Shown piece by piece: positions 45,061 through 62,194 of a stretch of 64,000 bases of DNA. Numbering within the stretch: the first letter of the stretch is position 1; every line of letters starts with the position of its first letter. The DNA comes from Nymphaea colorata (taxonomy: Eukaryota > Streptophyta > Magnoliopsida > Nymphaeales > Nymphaeaceae). The stretch spans positions 22,446,302 to 22,510,301 of the forward strand of contig NC_045143.1 of the NCBI RefSeq assembly GCF_008831285.2, read 5' to 3'. The notes under the pieces are model-generated. The model worked only from the letters and a program-made list of their open reading frames with translations, ran no database searches and had not been told where the DNA came from. The position numbers and the translations under genes are program-made.

Positions 45061-45369
45061 GCTTATTACTGAAGCTGGTGAGAGTAGTTGCCTTATTATT
45101 ATTGAATTGTGAATATACTGCCATACTAGAAATATTAAGCTCCCTATATTATGAAGTTTTTGTTTTCCATATGCCTATTGATTACATATTATTTTCAAAT
45201 TTACACATTGTTTATGTAAAAAAAAAAACGTTATGAAAATTTAGACTAGTTGAAATGTAGGATACATCATCGGGCACTCGCAGTGAACATAATCACCGGT
45301 AGAACATAACATTAATCTATAGTGGTGATCAAGTTCACAGACGCAAATCTGTACGAGTGACATAAAAAT

Positions 45370-45697
45370 TAGAGGTGGGCATCGAACCAGCCCGGCCCAG
45401 TAAACCTGCGTAGGAAACGGCCCGACGTGCCGGCCCATCCGGCCCGCGCCCGGCCCATCGGGCCCATGCCCGGCCTGATATTTAAAACCCAGGCCCCGGC
45501 CCGGTAATAATAAAATAATATTTTTAAATTATAAAATAATTTTTAAATATAAAATATATTTATTAATAATAAATATATATTATAGTATTTTTTAAAATCC
45601 TTAATGGCTGGGCCCGACCCAAGGTAGGTTTTTCTCGACCCGGACCCGGACCGGGTCTCGGGCCCCCGCCGGCGGCCCGGCTTGGGGCCCAGCCCTA
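45370..45697. mobile_element. hAT-type MITE, GGGCCC-rich ends with AT core
   Basis: Left end TAGAGGTGGGC, right end reverse complement TAGGGCTGGGC: 9 of 11 match, both fitting the hAT terminal pattern YAGNG. Flanks ataaaaat and gtaaaaat match in 7 of 8 positions, consistent with an 8-base target duplication. Length 328, no coding capacity. It defines the dispersed GGCCCG family seen at 16.5, 19.6 and 36.3 kb. Confidence 0.78.
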
Positions 45698-45726
45698 GTA
45701 AAAATCACCGGTGCCTATAGCAGTCA

Positions 45727-45728
<2 letters not shown>

Positions 45729-45792
<64 letters not shown>
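45729..45792. repeat. (AT)n microsatellite
   Basis: About 64 bases of uninterrupted AT, starting roughly 30 bases right of the MITE. Confidence 0.95.
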
Positions 45793-45795
<3 letters not shown>

Positions 45796-46897
45796 TTTTA
45801 CCTCAAGACTTAACTTGTGGCTGCTCTTTCTCTCTCTCTATTATTATTCGAAATAAAATGAGTTGTAAAAGGCAACAAATATATGATCAACGGCAGGTCC
45901 TAAACAGTGGGGATGAAGTGATCGTTTCCTCTTCACCATTAAACCTTTGTTATGCACTACTGCTGCACATCTCTGTTTTCATTCTTCTTCTCAATTTTTC
46001 TTTTCCCGGCCTGTCATCACTACGAGAAGAAGACCCACCACGCAGCCTCTGTACTTGAAGGGAGAAAGTTTTGAGATTATAAATAGTTCCACGCTGCCAA
46101 GACTGTTAAAATTGTAACATTCGATCTAGCAAAATCAAAACCCGAACTATAACTTGTTGCAGTATATAACCTTGCTCAAACCTTAACCTGGGCCGAAGTC
46201 AAAATATTAAGATGTGAATAATTTTGGAAACGTGAGTACCCATTTCAAAATTAATTAGAGAAAAAAGTTAATTTGTCGCCTACCTGCACTTAGGTCTCTC
46301 ATAAATATTTACCACGGTTTGGAAGAATGGAAAAACAGTCAACTCTATCTAGATCATTTATTTTTATCAATGCTAACATATATTGATCAATTTACAGGCA
46401 ATATTTGAACTCTTACCGTCGTAGTTGTTGATCACCTGAATTACTAAAAGAAGAAAAATTGGTTCATATTCAGTGTGCTGTCAGAAAAGATCAGCACCGC
46501 ATGCATGAGGAAACGTCCAACAAAATGTTACTGATCACTGCTAAAAATATGCAATAAGAAGTCTATTTTTAGTAAAACATGATCTAAGCACCACAAAAGA
46601 ACAGGTCTTTTGAAGAAGAATTAGACGTTCGTTCTTCGGTGGATCTGTTATGCTGCAAGTTAAGCATATGCAGGCCACCTTGGTAGCCCACCAAATTTCA
46701 CCTAGCCTGGCTGGATAGGCAAAGGCAGCGTCGTTCCTCGTCGGACTCCAAAGACAAACACATAAATGCTCAAGTCTCGCTATGTCCCGCAATAATTTTA
46801 TAGTTGCAGAGGGAAGAGACTCAAAGATATTATACGGGCACAATTGTCTTCTTTTTATTTCTGCTTCTTTTTGGATTAAAGTTTCTTCTTCATCGCA

Positions 46898-51809
<4,912 letters not shown>

Positions 51810-52913
51810 AAGCCAGGGCAGCAAGCTCACATTATGAGTTGGTTCACTCGCTTGCATGAAACAAGTGCCTGAAAGTAGTGGCTAGCTAGAACATGACAAC
51901 CATGATATGAAGAGTGAAAAATAACTCTGCAAACTCTCATGAGTTAGTTCATTCACTTGCATTGAAACAAGTGCCTGAACATGGTGACATGCAAGCAACC
52001 ACAACGGGAGATGTCGATTAATTTCCTTTCTTCTCTACTCTTCTTCTCGCTTGGGCAATCAATAATTGGGTTCTTATGATATTTTTGCATTTGTAAATGC
52101 CCTTTTAAGGATTAGTACCACGATCAGTCTTCTGACAAAAATTTCTACCTGTTGCCTTAGAAAGAAAGTTATTTTGTGATGCATATACAGTTTAGACTCT
52201 AAATATTCAAGAACATGGATGTGATCACCGGATCGGTTGTGGTTTGTCCAAGGATGCACCTCACTAATTGTTTCACTTTTTGAGATGATTATTATATGGT
52301 TCATGGGACACATTGCTGTGAGAATACATTCTCCCCAAAAAATGAGAGGTAATGAATTGGGTGAGCAAGAGGAGTATTTCATCCACTTATATGTACTTTC
52401 ATATCATTCACTTCTATTTGCTCTCTCAAGTTGTTAGTTGTTACGATATATGAAACAGGTTTATCCCAGATGGGTCAAGCATTTTGCTTTGCTTCTTTTA
52501 CTTCTACGGCATGGTTCTCTTTCTTTTACCTTTTTATTAATTGTTGTCTATTCTTCCTCAACTTTAGGCTGTTGCATTTTAATTACTTTGTTCTATAACG
52601 TAGCAAGTTAATGCAAGTATAGACTTTCTGTGCTTATACGTGGTATCTATTTTTTTTTTTTGTTGGATACATAAACAATATCTAGGATCATAAACAATGT
52701 CTGGGATCGATTAGACACTCAAGCAAAGGCCACTAGTGAGGGTTTTCTCGGTATTAATAACATAATTTGTTTTCTAACTTGGCCATGTCATTGTGCATAT
52801 CAAACTTCATATTAGGCTGTATGCTTCATGTTATCTTATTTGTACTTTAACAGCAAGGGATAATGTTGAGTAAATGTAGATTTATATTTTGAATTTTCCT
52901 TCAGTCTATTTCA
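51810..52913. other. 3' flank of exopolygalacturonase 2
   Basis: 3' UTR and AT-rich spacer. Two similar blocks ('tgagttggttcactcgcttgc' type) occur near 51835 and 51943, a small local duplication. No gene recognised. Confidence 0.5.
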
Positions 52914-52963
52914 ACTATGGGAGATTCAGGGTCATCCCAAGGTGATGCTTTGTGGTGGAACGA

Positions 52964-53295
52964 TACATAGATGGACTACTTAGTCCAAGTTTTAGTTGAA
53001 CAGTCTAGATTAACGGGTATGGAAGCAGGTGGTGGCCTAAAGTTGAAGGCCTACACCGCCATAGAGAGAAAAATGATTGAGAAGTTTGGGCTAGAGTTCA
53101 CAAAAGACAAGATAAAAAAAAATAAAGTAAAGTATGCAAAGCCAACAATGATGAATGTAAAGAAATTCTGAAGACTAGTGGGTTTAGGTGGGAACCTGTC
53201 AGCATGACTATTGATGTGGATCCTAAATTTTGGGCAGAATATATCAAGGTTAGTAAAGCAATGATTTCTAACATGAATGTCTATTAAGTTATACA

Positions 53296-53330
<35 letters not shown>

Positions 53331-53510
53331 GACATATCTCAGAAATACTATGTTAGAAGAAAATACAAGAACACTAAGCATTGGAGGTATTATGAAGAAT
53401 TTGTTGAGGTATATGGCAATCCACATGCCACGGGCAATGATAACAATACATGCAATGGCATGTTTATGGAAAATGAAAATGAACACGTTGTTAGCATACC
53501 ATACCATGGA
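52964..53510 (+). pseudogene. Harbinger-associated Myb/SANT-like protein remnant
   Basis: 'YLVQVLVEQSRLTGMEAGGG', 'IERKMIEKFGLEFTKDKIK', then 'TSGFRWEPVSMTIDVDPKFW' and 'AEYIK', then 'YKNTKHWRYYEEFVEVYGN' and 'ATG'. This follows the Myb_DNA-bind_3 layout (L-x-x-L-V-x-Q ... G-F-x-W ... W-x-x-Y ... Y-x-x-L-x-x-I-F-G-x-x-x-A-T-G). The reading frame shifts and a TACA microsatellite near 53290 interrupts it. Confidence 0.75.
53290..53328. repeat. (CATA)n microsatellite
   Basis: About nine copies of 'cata' followed by a short TA run, inside the Myb-like remnant. Confidence 0.9.
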
Positions 53511-54059
53511 TGAACTCCACATCCTTCGGGCTACAATTTAATGAACAACAAAGTTTCACCCAATTGGTAAATGATGATAGTCCAATGCAACCTCCAGAAC
53601 ATGTCTTACGTACACCTCAACACCATTCTGGATGAGTAACTGGAAACACAAGGAAGGCTAAGAGAGAAAGAACAAACCTTGACACTTAGTACTACTAGTT
53701 GTTGTATGGCATTGCCACAATACTATTACACACAATCCTAGAGTTGTTCAAGTTAGTACATGTTCACACATATTGCGTGATATGCGTTATTCTGGAGAAA
53801 TTGATGAGGATTTGTATAATAAGGCCACTGACATGTTTGAGAATGATAACAGGCCTACTGCATTCCTGAACATTGAATCTTAGAGGTGTGTGTCTTGGTT
53901 GATTCGTAAATGCACAAGGAACTAGGTAAAAACTTCAGTGTTAATATTGTTAACATCATTCATGCAAGTTGTATGATTATATTTGTGTAATAATCTTTTG
54001 GTCTAAGCATAATTGTTTGTGGGATTTTCTTTTCGCTCATGTTTTCATGTTTATGCATA

Positions 54060-55100
54060 CAATTTTATGAGTTGAGCTGATGTGGGTCAGGCAGTGTCAA
54101 AGGTATGTTGTACGACCATGAGGAAGAGACAATCAAGGAGATGTGTGCTGAACTTACATTTGTATTCTTATTCTTTTGGTATAGGCAACTAGAAAGACCT
54201 AGCCTCTCGTTCACCCATATAGAGATGCCACGTCTCTCTTCATATAAAACATTGTTTGTGGGCATCCAACGGATTGCTTGGACTTGCTATACATGGATAA
54301 AAAAACATACATGAGGTTATGTGATACTCTGAAAAGTAGAAGTTTATTAGCAGATGCTAGTTAAGTTAGTGTAGAAGAATAAGTAGCAATCTTTTTTCTC
54401 ACTATTGGTCATAACAAGCAGAATTGAGCAGTTCAAAATACATTTCAACATTCTGGACAAACAATCAACAAGTATGTAAACCTAGCATTGTGAGGCATTT
54501 CTTGAATGGGGTGTGATTACATCTGACAGCCAAATAATGACTTGCTAACTAGAATATGACATGATCACACGTTTAATCCATACTTCAAGATAAGCTCTTC
54601 ACTTTCATAAGTATGTTATGACAATAACATCTCATAAGTATCTAACTAGGAAATATATGATTGTCTAGGAGCTATTGATGGGATTCATATACCAGCTTGG
54701 GTTCCCATGGTGGAACAAGCAAAATTTTGCAATAAAAAATGTGTTCTTTCCCAAAATGTGATGGATGTAGTTGGATTTGATACGATATTCCACTACATAC
54801 TTGCAGGTTGGGAAAGAAGTTCCAAAAGTTCCAGAGTATTATACTCCAATACTCTACACTTGATCATCCAAAAGATCCTTTTGTCATACTACAAGGTAAA
54901 AACTAAGAAAAACATTGACTTACTTGCACGTAATCAGTTATCAACCATGACGTGTTGTACTATCTCACAAATACCCCCAACCCCTTTTGTTGCATACTTG
55001 TTGCGTGTTGCATGCACAAACGTGTGGACGCATCTTAATCTTGAGATGTTCTTGGAGGCCCTCAAAGCACAATTGGCACGAAGGGAAGATTTCATGTAGG
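54060..55100 (+). pseudogene. Harbinger DDE transposase remnant
   Basis: From about 54667: 'AIDGIHIPAWVPMVEQAKFC', 'NKKCVLSQNVMDVVGFDTIF', 'HYILAGWERSSKSSRVLYS', the conserved core around the first two catalytic acidic residues. The first Asp (in A-I-D-G) is present; the second, normally in S-A-S-D-S-R-V-L, is replaced by Ser. Upstream parts are broken by stops. Confidence 0.82.
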
Positions 55101-55689
55101 CTATGTCGAGAGTAGGGATGATCTTTGGTGGCTGGCTGGAGATGAAAGAGAGAGAAGTGTGCAGGTAGCGTCTGTTAAAAGAAGAGCAGGAATGCTTGCA
55201 ATTTTAAGTGCCGATGCAGCGAACCTGGTTATATGCATAGGCCTGTGCACAAATGCATTATGCACATTTTCCTATGCATGCCAAGTACCTCAAAATGTGA
55301 CCAGGACAAGTAGGTCGGGGTACACTTCGTCTTTTCTTAAAGGTTGTGTAATTTGCATGCCATGCACGTAACCAACTCTCGCACATGCACGAAAAGGAAA
55401 AAGGCTTATTTATGTTATCTAGCATGTAAATTCTAAGGTTGAGATTATTAATCAGGCGCTGGAGCTGTGCCCTTTCGAAGCTGGTTATATACGTTGTTTT
55501 CGTGTATGAAATTTCATGCGGCATTTTAATAATAATAATAAAATGTCCATGATTAATAAAAAAGAAACTTTGACAAAAAAGAAAACTGAAAAAAAAGATT
55601 TGGAGATTCGATAAAAGTAAAATTTGTCAGTCTATATATGATATTGTTATGACCAATATACTCCTCTAAATAGTAAAAAGTATTTTCAT

Positions 55690-55990
55690 TTTTTTCCCAC
55701 TCATAGTGTTATTTTATTATCTCAAACTTATATTTAGCATTATTTGATACATCTATCTATCGTGTCATTATCTCATTAAATATTTTATTATCTAATAAAT
55801 ATTATCTCATACTTATGTTTAGCATTATCTCATATATACGTCTATTATCTCATTATCTCATAAATCTTTTATTATCTCATAAAGATTATTTCATACTTAT
55901 TTTTAATGTTATCTCATACATTTATTTATTATCTCATTGTCTCATAAATATTTTGTTATCTCATACACATTATCTCACACTTATTTGTTA
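55690..55990 (+). repeat. Degenerate array of a TTATCTCATA motif
   Basis: About twenty imperfect copies of 'ttatctcat' spaced 10-30 bases, alternating with 'acttatttttagcattatct'-type units. AT-rich, non-coding. Confidence 0.8.
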
Positions 55991-57385
55991 TTTCTTATCT
56001 TTTTGTTATTTTATACACATGCATATACAATTTTTGAGTATGAAAGTAGATACATATTGACAGTAGGGTCCACATATGGCGTACACTCGTTATATATATA
56101 CAGAGCGCTGTGCAGATCTTGCTTTCATGTCCCTCTCCTTATGGTATTATGAAGATTGTTGCACTCCAAAGGAAATGGGCTAGATAGAGGACTGAAGGTG
56201 CACCGCCTTGGAAGGTAGAGATGAGATCCATATGCAGAAAGTACAGTAAAATTTTAAACAATATAAAAAATCTAAAATTAATTAGAAACTAATTTGACAA
56301 CATAAAAGAAATTACCTTTTGGTGTTTTCCAAAAAAAGAGTTTAAAAAGAAAGCAGCATTTTTCTGCCGTTTTTTCTCACTAACTAATTTTTCACTTTTC
56401 TTTCCAAAAAGCACATTTTTTGTGACTATGTAGAAATGTGGTCCCACTGTGAATTGTTGGGAATGATATAGACAACTCCCGTTAGCTGAGGTCGTCAGTA
56501 AAACAATTCCCCACGGAACTTTTACCAAGGACCCATAATCTGTTGGCAATCAAATATGTTGTAAGCCCTCTATATATATGGTTGCTACTCAGTGCAAGAG
56601 GATGTGCGCCTTTCTGATCCCCTGTCTTTTGGTTTTCCTTCTATAATTTATATGTTGTTTCTTTGTAATACTAGAATAAGGAGACGAAGATCTACCCTCC
56701 CTCGGGTGTGTTTCGGACGTACCGTGATAAGATGGTTGAGGTTATATTTTTATGCAAGTACACATATTTAGTGATCTACCGTTCATATTCTACGAATTAC
56801 ATCTTACTATGTATTCCATATCTATATATTAATATTTGAAATCTTTGGCCTGCTAACAACTGATTTAATTTGTGTACGAATGAAATTTCATTAAAAAAAA
56901 CATCCATACTTATGAAAATAAAATATATATGTCGTTTGAAATATTTGTAGGTCATATAATATTAGATATCCAATTCTCCGGCTTAATGGAAGATGGTGAA
57001 CATATCTGCATGCCTTATGGGAACTTGGAAGTGCAGAACAAAATGTCGTTAACCATAATCCTGCAAAAATGGCACAGTTATCTTCCATCTCTCGCCCCCC
57101 ACCTATCTCCTTCTCTTGCTAATTAAGCAAGGACCAGTGGACGGGTCATGTCTGTTGTGGCCATGGAGCGTACCTGGGAGACCATAATATTCGACGATGA
57201 AATTGTCAATAGCGACTGCCTACCACAAAAACCCAAAGGTTCAATTTAGCATGAAAATAGCAGGAAAATTCCTTACAAATTCCGTGAATTTGGGATGCAC
57301 CAGAAGCAGTCTTTCGTCTTCCTGTCCACCAAAATTTCGTGGTGTGCAGTGCAACGGTTAACTTGCCAAACATCCAACTCCAAAC

Positions 57386-57392
57386 TATAAAT
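57386..57392 (+). promoter_or_regulatory. TATA box of exopolygalacturonase 3
   Basis: TATAAAT about 180 bases before the start codon, giving a leader of about 150 bases. Confidence 0.6.
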
Positions 57393-57442
57393 GTTCAACC
57401 GCTTTCCCCAGCAGTTGAGCAACGCAGACAAAGAAGAAGATA

Positions 57443-57500
57443 AGAAAGAAGAAGATAATTGATTATCTTCTTTCTTCTTCTTCTTCTTCTTCTTCTTCTT
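57443..57500 (+). repeat. Leader hairpin and (CTT)n tract of exopolygalacturonase 3
   Basis: 'agaaagaagaagataat' and 'attatcttctttcttct' are near-perfect complements around a short loop, followed by about eight CTT units. Both lie in the predicted 5' UTR. Confidence 0.75.
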
Positions 57501-57564
57501 CTGTTCTCTTTAGTTTTCATTTGTTTTTATCTGTTAATTTGTTTCTTCTTATTTCAACAATAAA

Positions 57565-60500
57565 ATGGATCTTAGGTCTATTCTTCTACTTTCTACTTTT
57601 GCTCTTTGTGCATTAACAGCCATCGCACGACCAGCTGCAATCCTCTCTGGTGTTTATAACGTAGACAAGTTTGGTGCCAAAGGCGACGGCAAACACGACG
57701 ATAGCCAGGTGATCAGCCCACACTTATTGGATTGTCTCAACTTCTGTTTGTTATTTATGATAAGGAACGATAGAGATGGTGCGAGGCCTCCATATTCCAT
57801 TTAGAAGAAACAAAAATACATGGAGAAATTGAGGATATATATATATATATATATATATATAATAGTAAATTGGCTTGATAACAGAAGCAGTTTAGATCAG
57901 AGTCAAAGTTAGTGGATATGTGATATTGACACGTTAGATTATTAGACATCAGAGGAGATGCAAGAAACAAAAGTTAATAATTGAGAGTGCAGCTCGATTA
58001 CTGGAAGTTTTTACATGCGGTACTTTGCGTGATAATGAGATATACGCCGACATGATTGTTATTAATAATTTAACCAATATTCCAATTGATGGCACAGTTC
58101 TTGAGATAATTTTCATGAAAAGAGCTCTATCTTTTCTTTTTTTTTTTTTTTCATTCTGATAATCTCATATAAGTGCACTTAAACAGATAAAGGGAGCATC
58201 AGTATATTTATTTAAAATAAAATCGATTTTGTGAGAGTGTCACGATTCAATTTATCAATTACCCATTAGAAGTTAAGCAATGGTTGAGTAAATGGACATA
58301 AATCACTCTATATAACCGATTCTTCTTCTGATTGGTGTTTAATTTTCAAAGGATAACAGTGAAAGCCTTCATTTTGGTGATCACAATTTCGGGATACATA
58401 TGATCGTCTTTAGCGTTCAAACTTAGTGTTTTATGATGGTCAGGGTTTATAAATAATTAAATCAAAATAATCTACATCAGTATCTTTCACACCGAGGGGA
58501 ATAGCATGTATAGTTGGTTGGACTGTTATGCCGGTGAAAATTCATTCATCAATTCGATTTCCAAGAAATTATTTTTCTAAACTATGTGCGACAAGTCTAA
58601 GCTCCCCACCCAAATCTAAAAGAAGCCTTGCATCCTTTTTTCAAACTACACTCGTTTCACTTTTAAAAATTTCAAATGAAGTATTGGAACAATATCGGTT
58701 TTGATTCACCAACACAAATTAAGCCATCTAACTCACTTCTTTTTGACGTTTGTCTTGCTGAACACTGGATCTCGTGATCTTGGGGACATCACTTCAGGCA
58801 TTCCAGGCGGCATGGGTTGCAGCATGTGCGGATTCCGGCAGTCCAACCATCGAGATCCCCAACAGGAAATACTTGGTGGGACCCCTTCAATTCATGGGGC
58901 CATGCAAGAACACCGGTACTTTAACGATGAAAGTACACGGAAAGGTTCTGGCTTCTACCAACATGAATCTGTACAAGTCACAAGAGTGGATACTCTTTGC
59001 TCACGTCGACAACGTCAAGCTGACGGGAACCGGGACCTTCGATGGGCAAGGGACATCAGCTTGGCCGCTCAACCAATGCCCCTTCAAGAAGCAGTGCAAG
59101 ATCTTGCCAGTTGTAAGTTTGATATTCTGCCTTCTTTTTCTTTCCACAATGAGGAAATAGTTGGTGTTAATCTCAAGGCATGTCAGAGCAGCAGACACAG
59201 AATTTTGTATATTTTATCATATATATATATATATATATATATATGTATAAATATAGTAATATTTAAAATGTTTTTTTGCAATTTAGCTTTATTGATATGA
59301 TCTTAAGTATATATTGATGCAAAACATACATTAAGTTTGCCATATATTAGACTTTAATATTGTTTTTATAATATGAAAAAATGAATAGCTTTCCTCACCA
59401 CCCCCTTCATTTGTTTAGACTGGTTTGCCCTTAAGCACCACGTATCATCAATATTTTGATGATAGAAAAATCCACATTTTTTATAAAAACAACTTGGATC
59501 AAAGCATGTTTTAATGAAAACCAGCCCATTAGAAAAAATTATTATTATGAAGTACTTTTTGTATGGTCTAACCATATATATATGATCTTGTTAACGTTTT
59601 GATGAGAATCAAATACTAAATTAGTCACTTTTTTCTATTTAGCATATTCTTAAAGCAATAAAAAATGAACAGTTCGTACGACTTCAAAATTTTAATAGTA
59701 TAAAAACGAATCATTTAATAAAAAACAACTTGAACTAAGACATATTCTATGTTGAGTTAGTATTTATTAATACATTAGAATGTTAATATCTTATTTAGAA
59801 TACTTCTATAAGAATTTAAAAGGTCTGGTGTTTGTCCCTGACTTATGTGGTGTGAGATACACCAATTCATACATATATATATATATTGGTATTTGGGTGA
59901 CAATTCTCTGCTTTGCAGTCACTCAAGTTTGCCTTCATGAAGAACACTAGAGTTGAGGGAATAACCTCGTTGAACCCCAAGTTCTTCCACATTGTTCTTT
60001 TGAACAACATCGGCTTTCTGATCCAGAACGTCCATATCACAGCCCCAGGTGACAGCCCCAACACCGACGGCATCCACCTTGAGGGCTGTGTTGGTGTCAA
60101 GATCCTGCAGAGCGATATTGCGACCGGCGACGATTGCGTCTCTGTCGGACATGGCAACACTGACGTGTATGTCAATGGCATCAACTGCGGGCCGGGCCAC
60201 GGAATCAGGTACAGTCCCTTCAATAGTAGCTAATCGAATATTTGAAAGAGAGAAGGAAAAATTAGCACTGGATACTATTTCGAATTATACATTTACTAAT
60301 TTAACCCTCTGAAAGCTTCCAAGTTGAAGGAGAGATAGATTTCCTTCTTTTCTAGTATAATCAATAATGGCTGATATATATTATGTACACTGACAATGAT
60401 ACATGGCCTGCCAAAAAACAGTGTGGGCAGCTTGGGCAGGTATTCTTACGAGAAGGATGTGAGTGGTCTGGTGGTAACTGGCTGCACACTCACTGGCACC

Positions 60501-61086
60501 ACCAATGGTGTGCGAATCAAGTCTTGGCAGGCGTCTCCACTCATCACCTCAGCCAGCAACATGACCTTCGAAAATATCATCATGAAGGACGTCGCCAACC
60601 CAATCATCATCGATCAGAACTACTGCCCCTTCAAAACCGCCTGTGCTAAAGCAGTAAGTACAGATCATAATGCACCCACTGTCCCCTTTTGAAACTCAAT
60701 TCCAGAAACTCAAATTTTACTGCTAGAAGATATTTCCTATGCTAAAAATCATAATATTCTAGGCAGTATAAAACCCGTGTTCAAATCTTCAAAACTAAGA
60801 CGTTGAACTCTTGTTTGATTAACTGCTTCAAGAAGCTAATGAACTTCTTTTCCTACAGGCGCCTTCACGCGTCAAGATCAGTAATATAAAATTCAGCAAC
60901 ATCAGAGGAACATCAACCACACCGGTAGCAGTGAATCTGCAGTGCAGTGCTGGTTACCCCTGCAAGAACGTTAAAGTTCAGGAAATTAACCTCAGTTACA
61001 GGGGCTACGGAGGGCCTGCAACCTCCTCATGTTCCAATGTCAAAGCCTCATACGGTGGAAGGCAGGTTCCTCCTCCATGCAAGTGA
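57565..61086 (+). CDS. Exopolygalacturonase 3 (GH28)
   Basis: Third tandem GH28 gene. Exons 57565-57708, 58798-59112, 59919-60208, 60422-60653, 60859-61086; 402 residues, all introns GT-AG. Signal peptide 'ILLLSTFALCALTAIA', then 'GVYNVDKFGAKGDGKHDD'. Catalytic motifs intact at the same residue numbers as in exopolygalacturonase 2: NTD 201-203, DD 224-225 (here ATGDDC, Ala for the usual Gly two residues before DD), GHG 246-248, RIK 281-283; ends 'RQVPPPCK'. Compact introns and a clear TATA box make it the best candidate for strong expression. Same secreted exo-acting pectinase function as its neighbours, probably pollen-related by clade. Confidence 0.95.
59220..59246. repeat. (AT)n microsatellite in intron 2
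   Basis: Short AT run in intron 2 of exopolygalacturonase 3. Confidence 0.85.
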
Positions 61087-61454
61087 AGAACGTCCCACAA
61101 CACCAAACTCCACTCACTTAGCTCGCTCGCTCAGCATGTTCATGTGCTTCAGAGTGCAGCGGTTAATTAGTAAATGGCACGCATGGCCTAAGATGCATTG
61201 ATTATTTTTTCTCTTTATTTTGATGGAACCCAAGTGGTTCTTATTATGTAATACTATCTTGCAATTGCAAATGCCCTTTTTAAGGCTTCTTGTTTAACTC
61301 TGGTTTCACTTTCTCTTTCTCTTTCTGCTCTCTCTTTGTCTCTCGACACCTCCTCTCTCTCTCCCCTCTCTTTTGAGGTCTAAGCGAGAGGAATGGAGAC
61401 GGAAGGCTTGTGCTTTCTCCTTGGATGGCGCTTCTTGGTGGCTCGGCTTCCCTA

Positions 61455-61474
61455 CAGGAAAAGGGACTCCAGAC

Positions 61475-61508
<34 letters not shown>

Positions 61509-61952
61509 TGGGAAATTTACCTCGGCCCACAAAACAGCGAACATTTGCAAGCGAAAAAAACATGCCACCCTTGATGCTTCGTTCAAGGAAATTGCCCAGC
61601 TCAAGCACATATCCAGCAGATCGACGGACATTTCACTTCGTCTGAAAACCAATCCCTCTGAGGTAGTGTTGTAATCCAGCTGCATTTAGATCCCATGATA
61701 AGTTCTCCAACAACTGCTTGTTGAACAGGGAGCCTGTTTTGAATGAGAATCCCACCGATGGAACCACAGTGCGCCATGCTGCCGATGGCCATGAAGCCTG
61801 GAGTTGCCGTCAGGCCCGACCATCAGAAAGAAGAGGAGGCATTCATCAAGATTGTGAGAGAGAGAGAGAAGAGGTAAATTTCCCAGGAAGAGAGAGAGAG
61901 AGAGAGCGGAAGGAGAGAGAGAGGGAGAGAAAGTCTGGAGTCCCTTTTCCTG
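61455..61952. repeat. Inverted repeat enclosing a 0.35-kb unassigned segment
   Basis: Left arm 61455-61523 ('caggaaaagggactccagac ... cttcctgggaaatttacctc') and right arm 61871-61952 ('gaggtaaatttcccaggaag ... gtctggagtcccttttcctg') are reverse complements with a CT/AG microsatellite of different length inside each. The layout resembles a small TIR element or foldback that has enclosed other sequence. No target duplication was identified. Confidence 0.85.
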
Positions 61953-62017
61953 TTGGTATGTGGCTTTTTGTTTTCTTGTCTCTAACATCCTCTTGGTGGC
62001 ATTATTAATGTTATCCA

Positions 62018-62019
<2 letters not shown>

Positions 62020-62060
<41 letters not shown>

Positions 62061-62082
62061 ATATATATATATATATATATAT
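62020..62082 (+). repeat. (CT)n(AT)n compound microsatellite
   Basis: CT run of about 35 bases joined to an AT run of about 27. Confidence 0.95.
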
Positions 62083-62194
62083 TCGAAACAACAAATGACA
62101 CTTTTAACTGAAAACAGTCTTTAAAAGTATGGGTGGCTGTCCTTAAAATTAATTAGCAATGGTAAACCGGCCGTTCCTGAAATGTTCCTTAAGA

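Larger units (their letters stand above)
45061..46897. other. Spacer before exopolygalacturonase 2
   Basis: Holds the MITE and AT microsatellite listed separately; otherwise no gene recognised. The last few hundred bases are presumably the promoter of exopolygalacturonase 2. Confidence 0.5.
52914..55130 (+). mobile_element. Decayed PIF/Harbinger transposon
   Basis: On + a Myb/SANT-like DNA-binding protein remnant is followed by a Harbinger DDE transposase remnant, the two-gene organisation of PIF/Harbinger elements. Multiple stops and frameshifts. Terminal inverted repeats and a TTA/TAA target duplication were not found, so the ends are approximate. Confidence 0.78.
55991..57564. other. Spacer and promoter of exopolygalacturonase 3
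   Basis: No gene recognised. The final 180 bases contain a convincing TATA box and a structured, pyrimidine-rich leader, listed separately. Confidence 0.5.

Noticed and set aside
58701-59300. 199-codon plus-strand frame over exon 2 of exopolygalacturonase 3
   Set aside because: Wrong frame relative to the GH28 protein; the correct frame continues the family sequence and splices properly.
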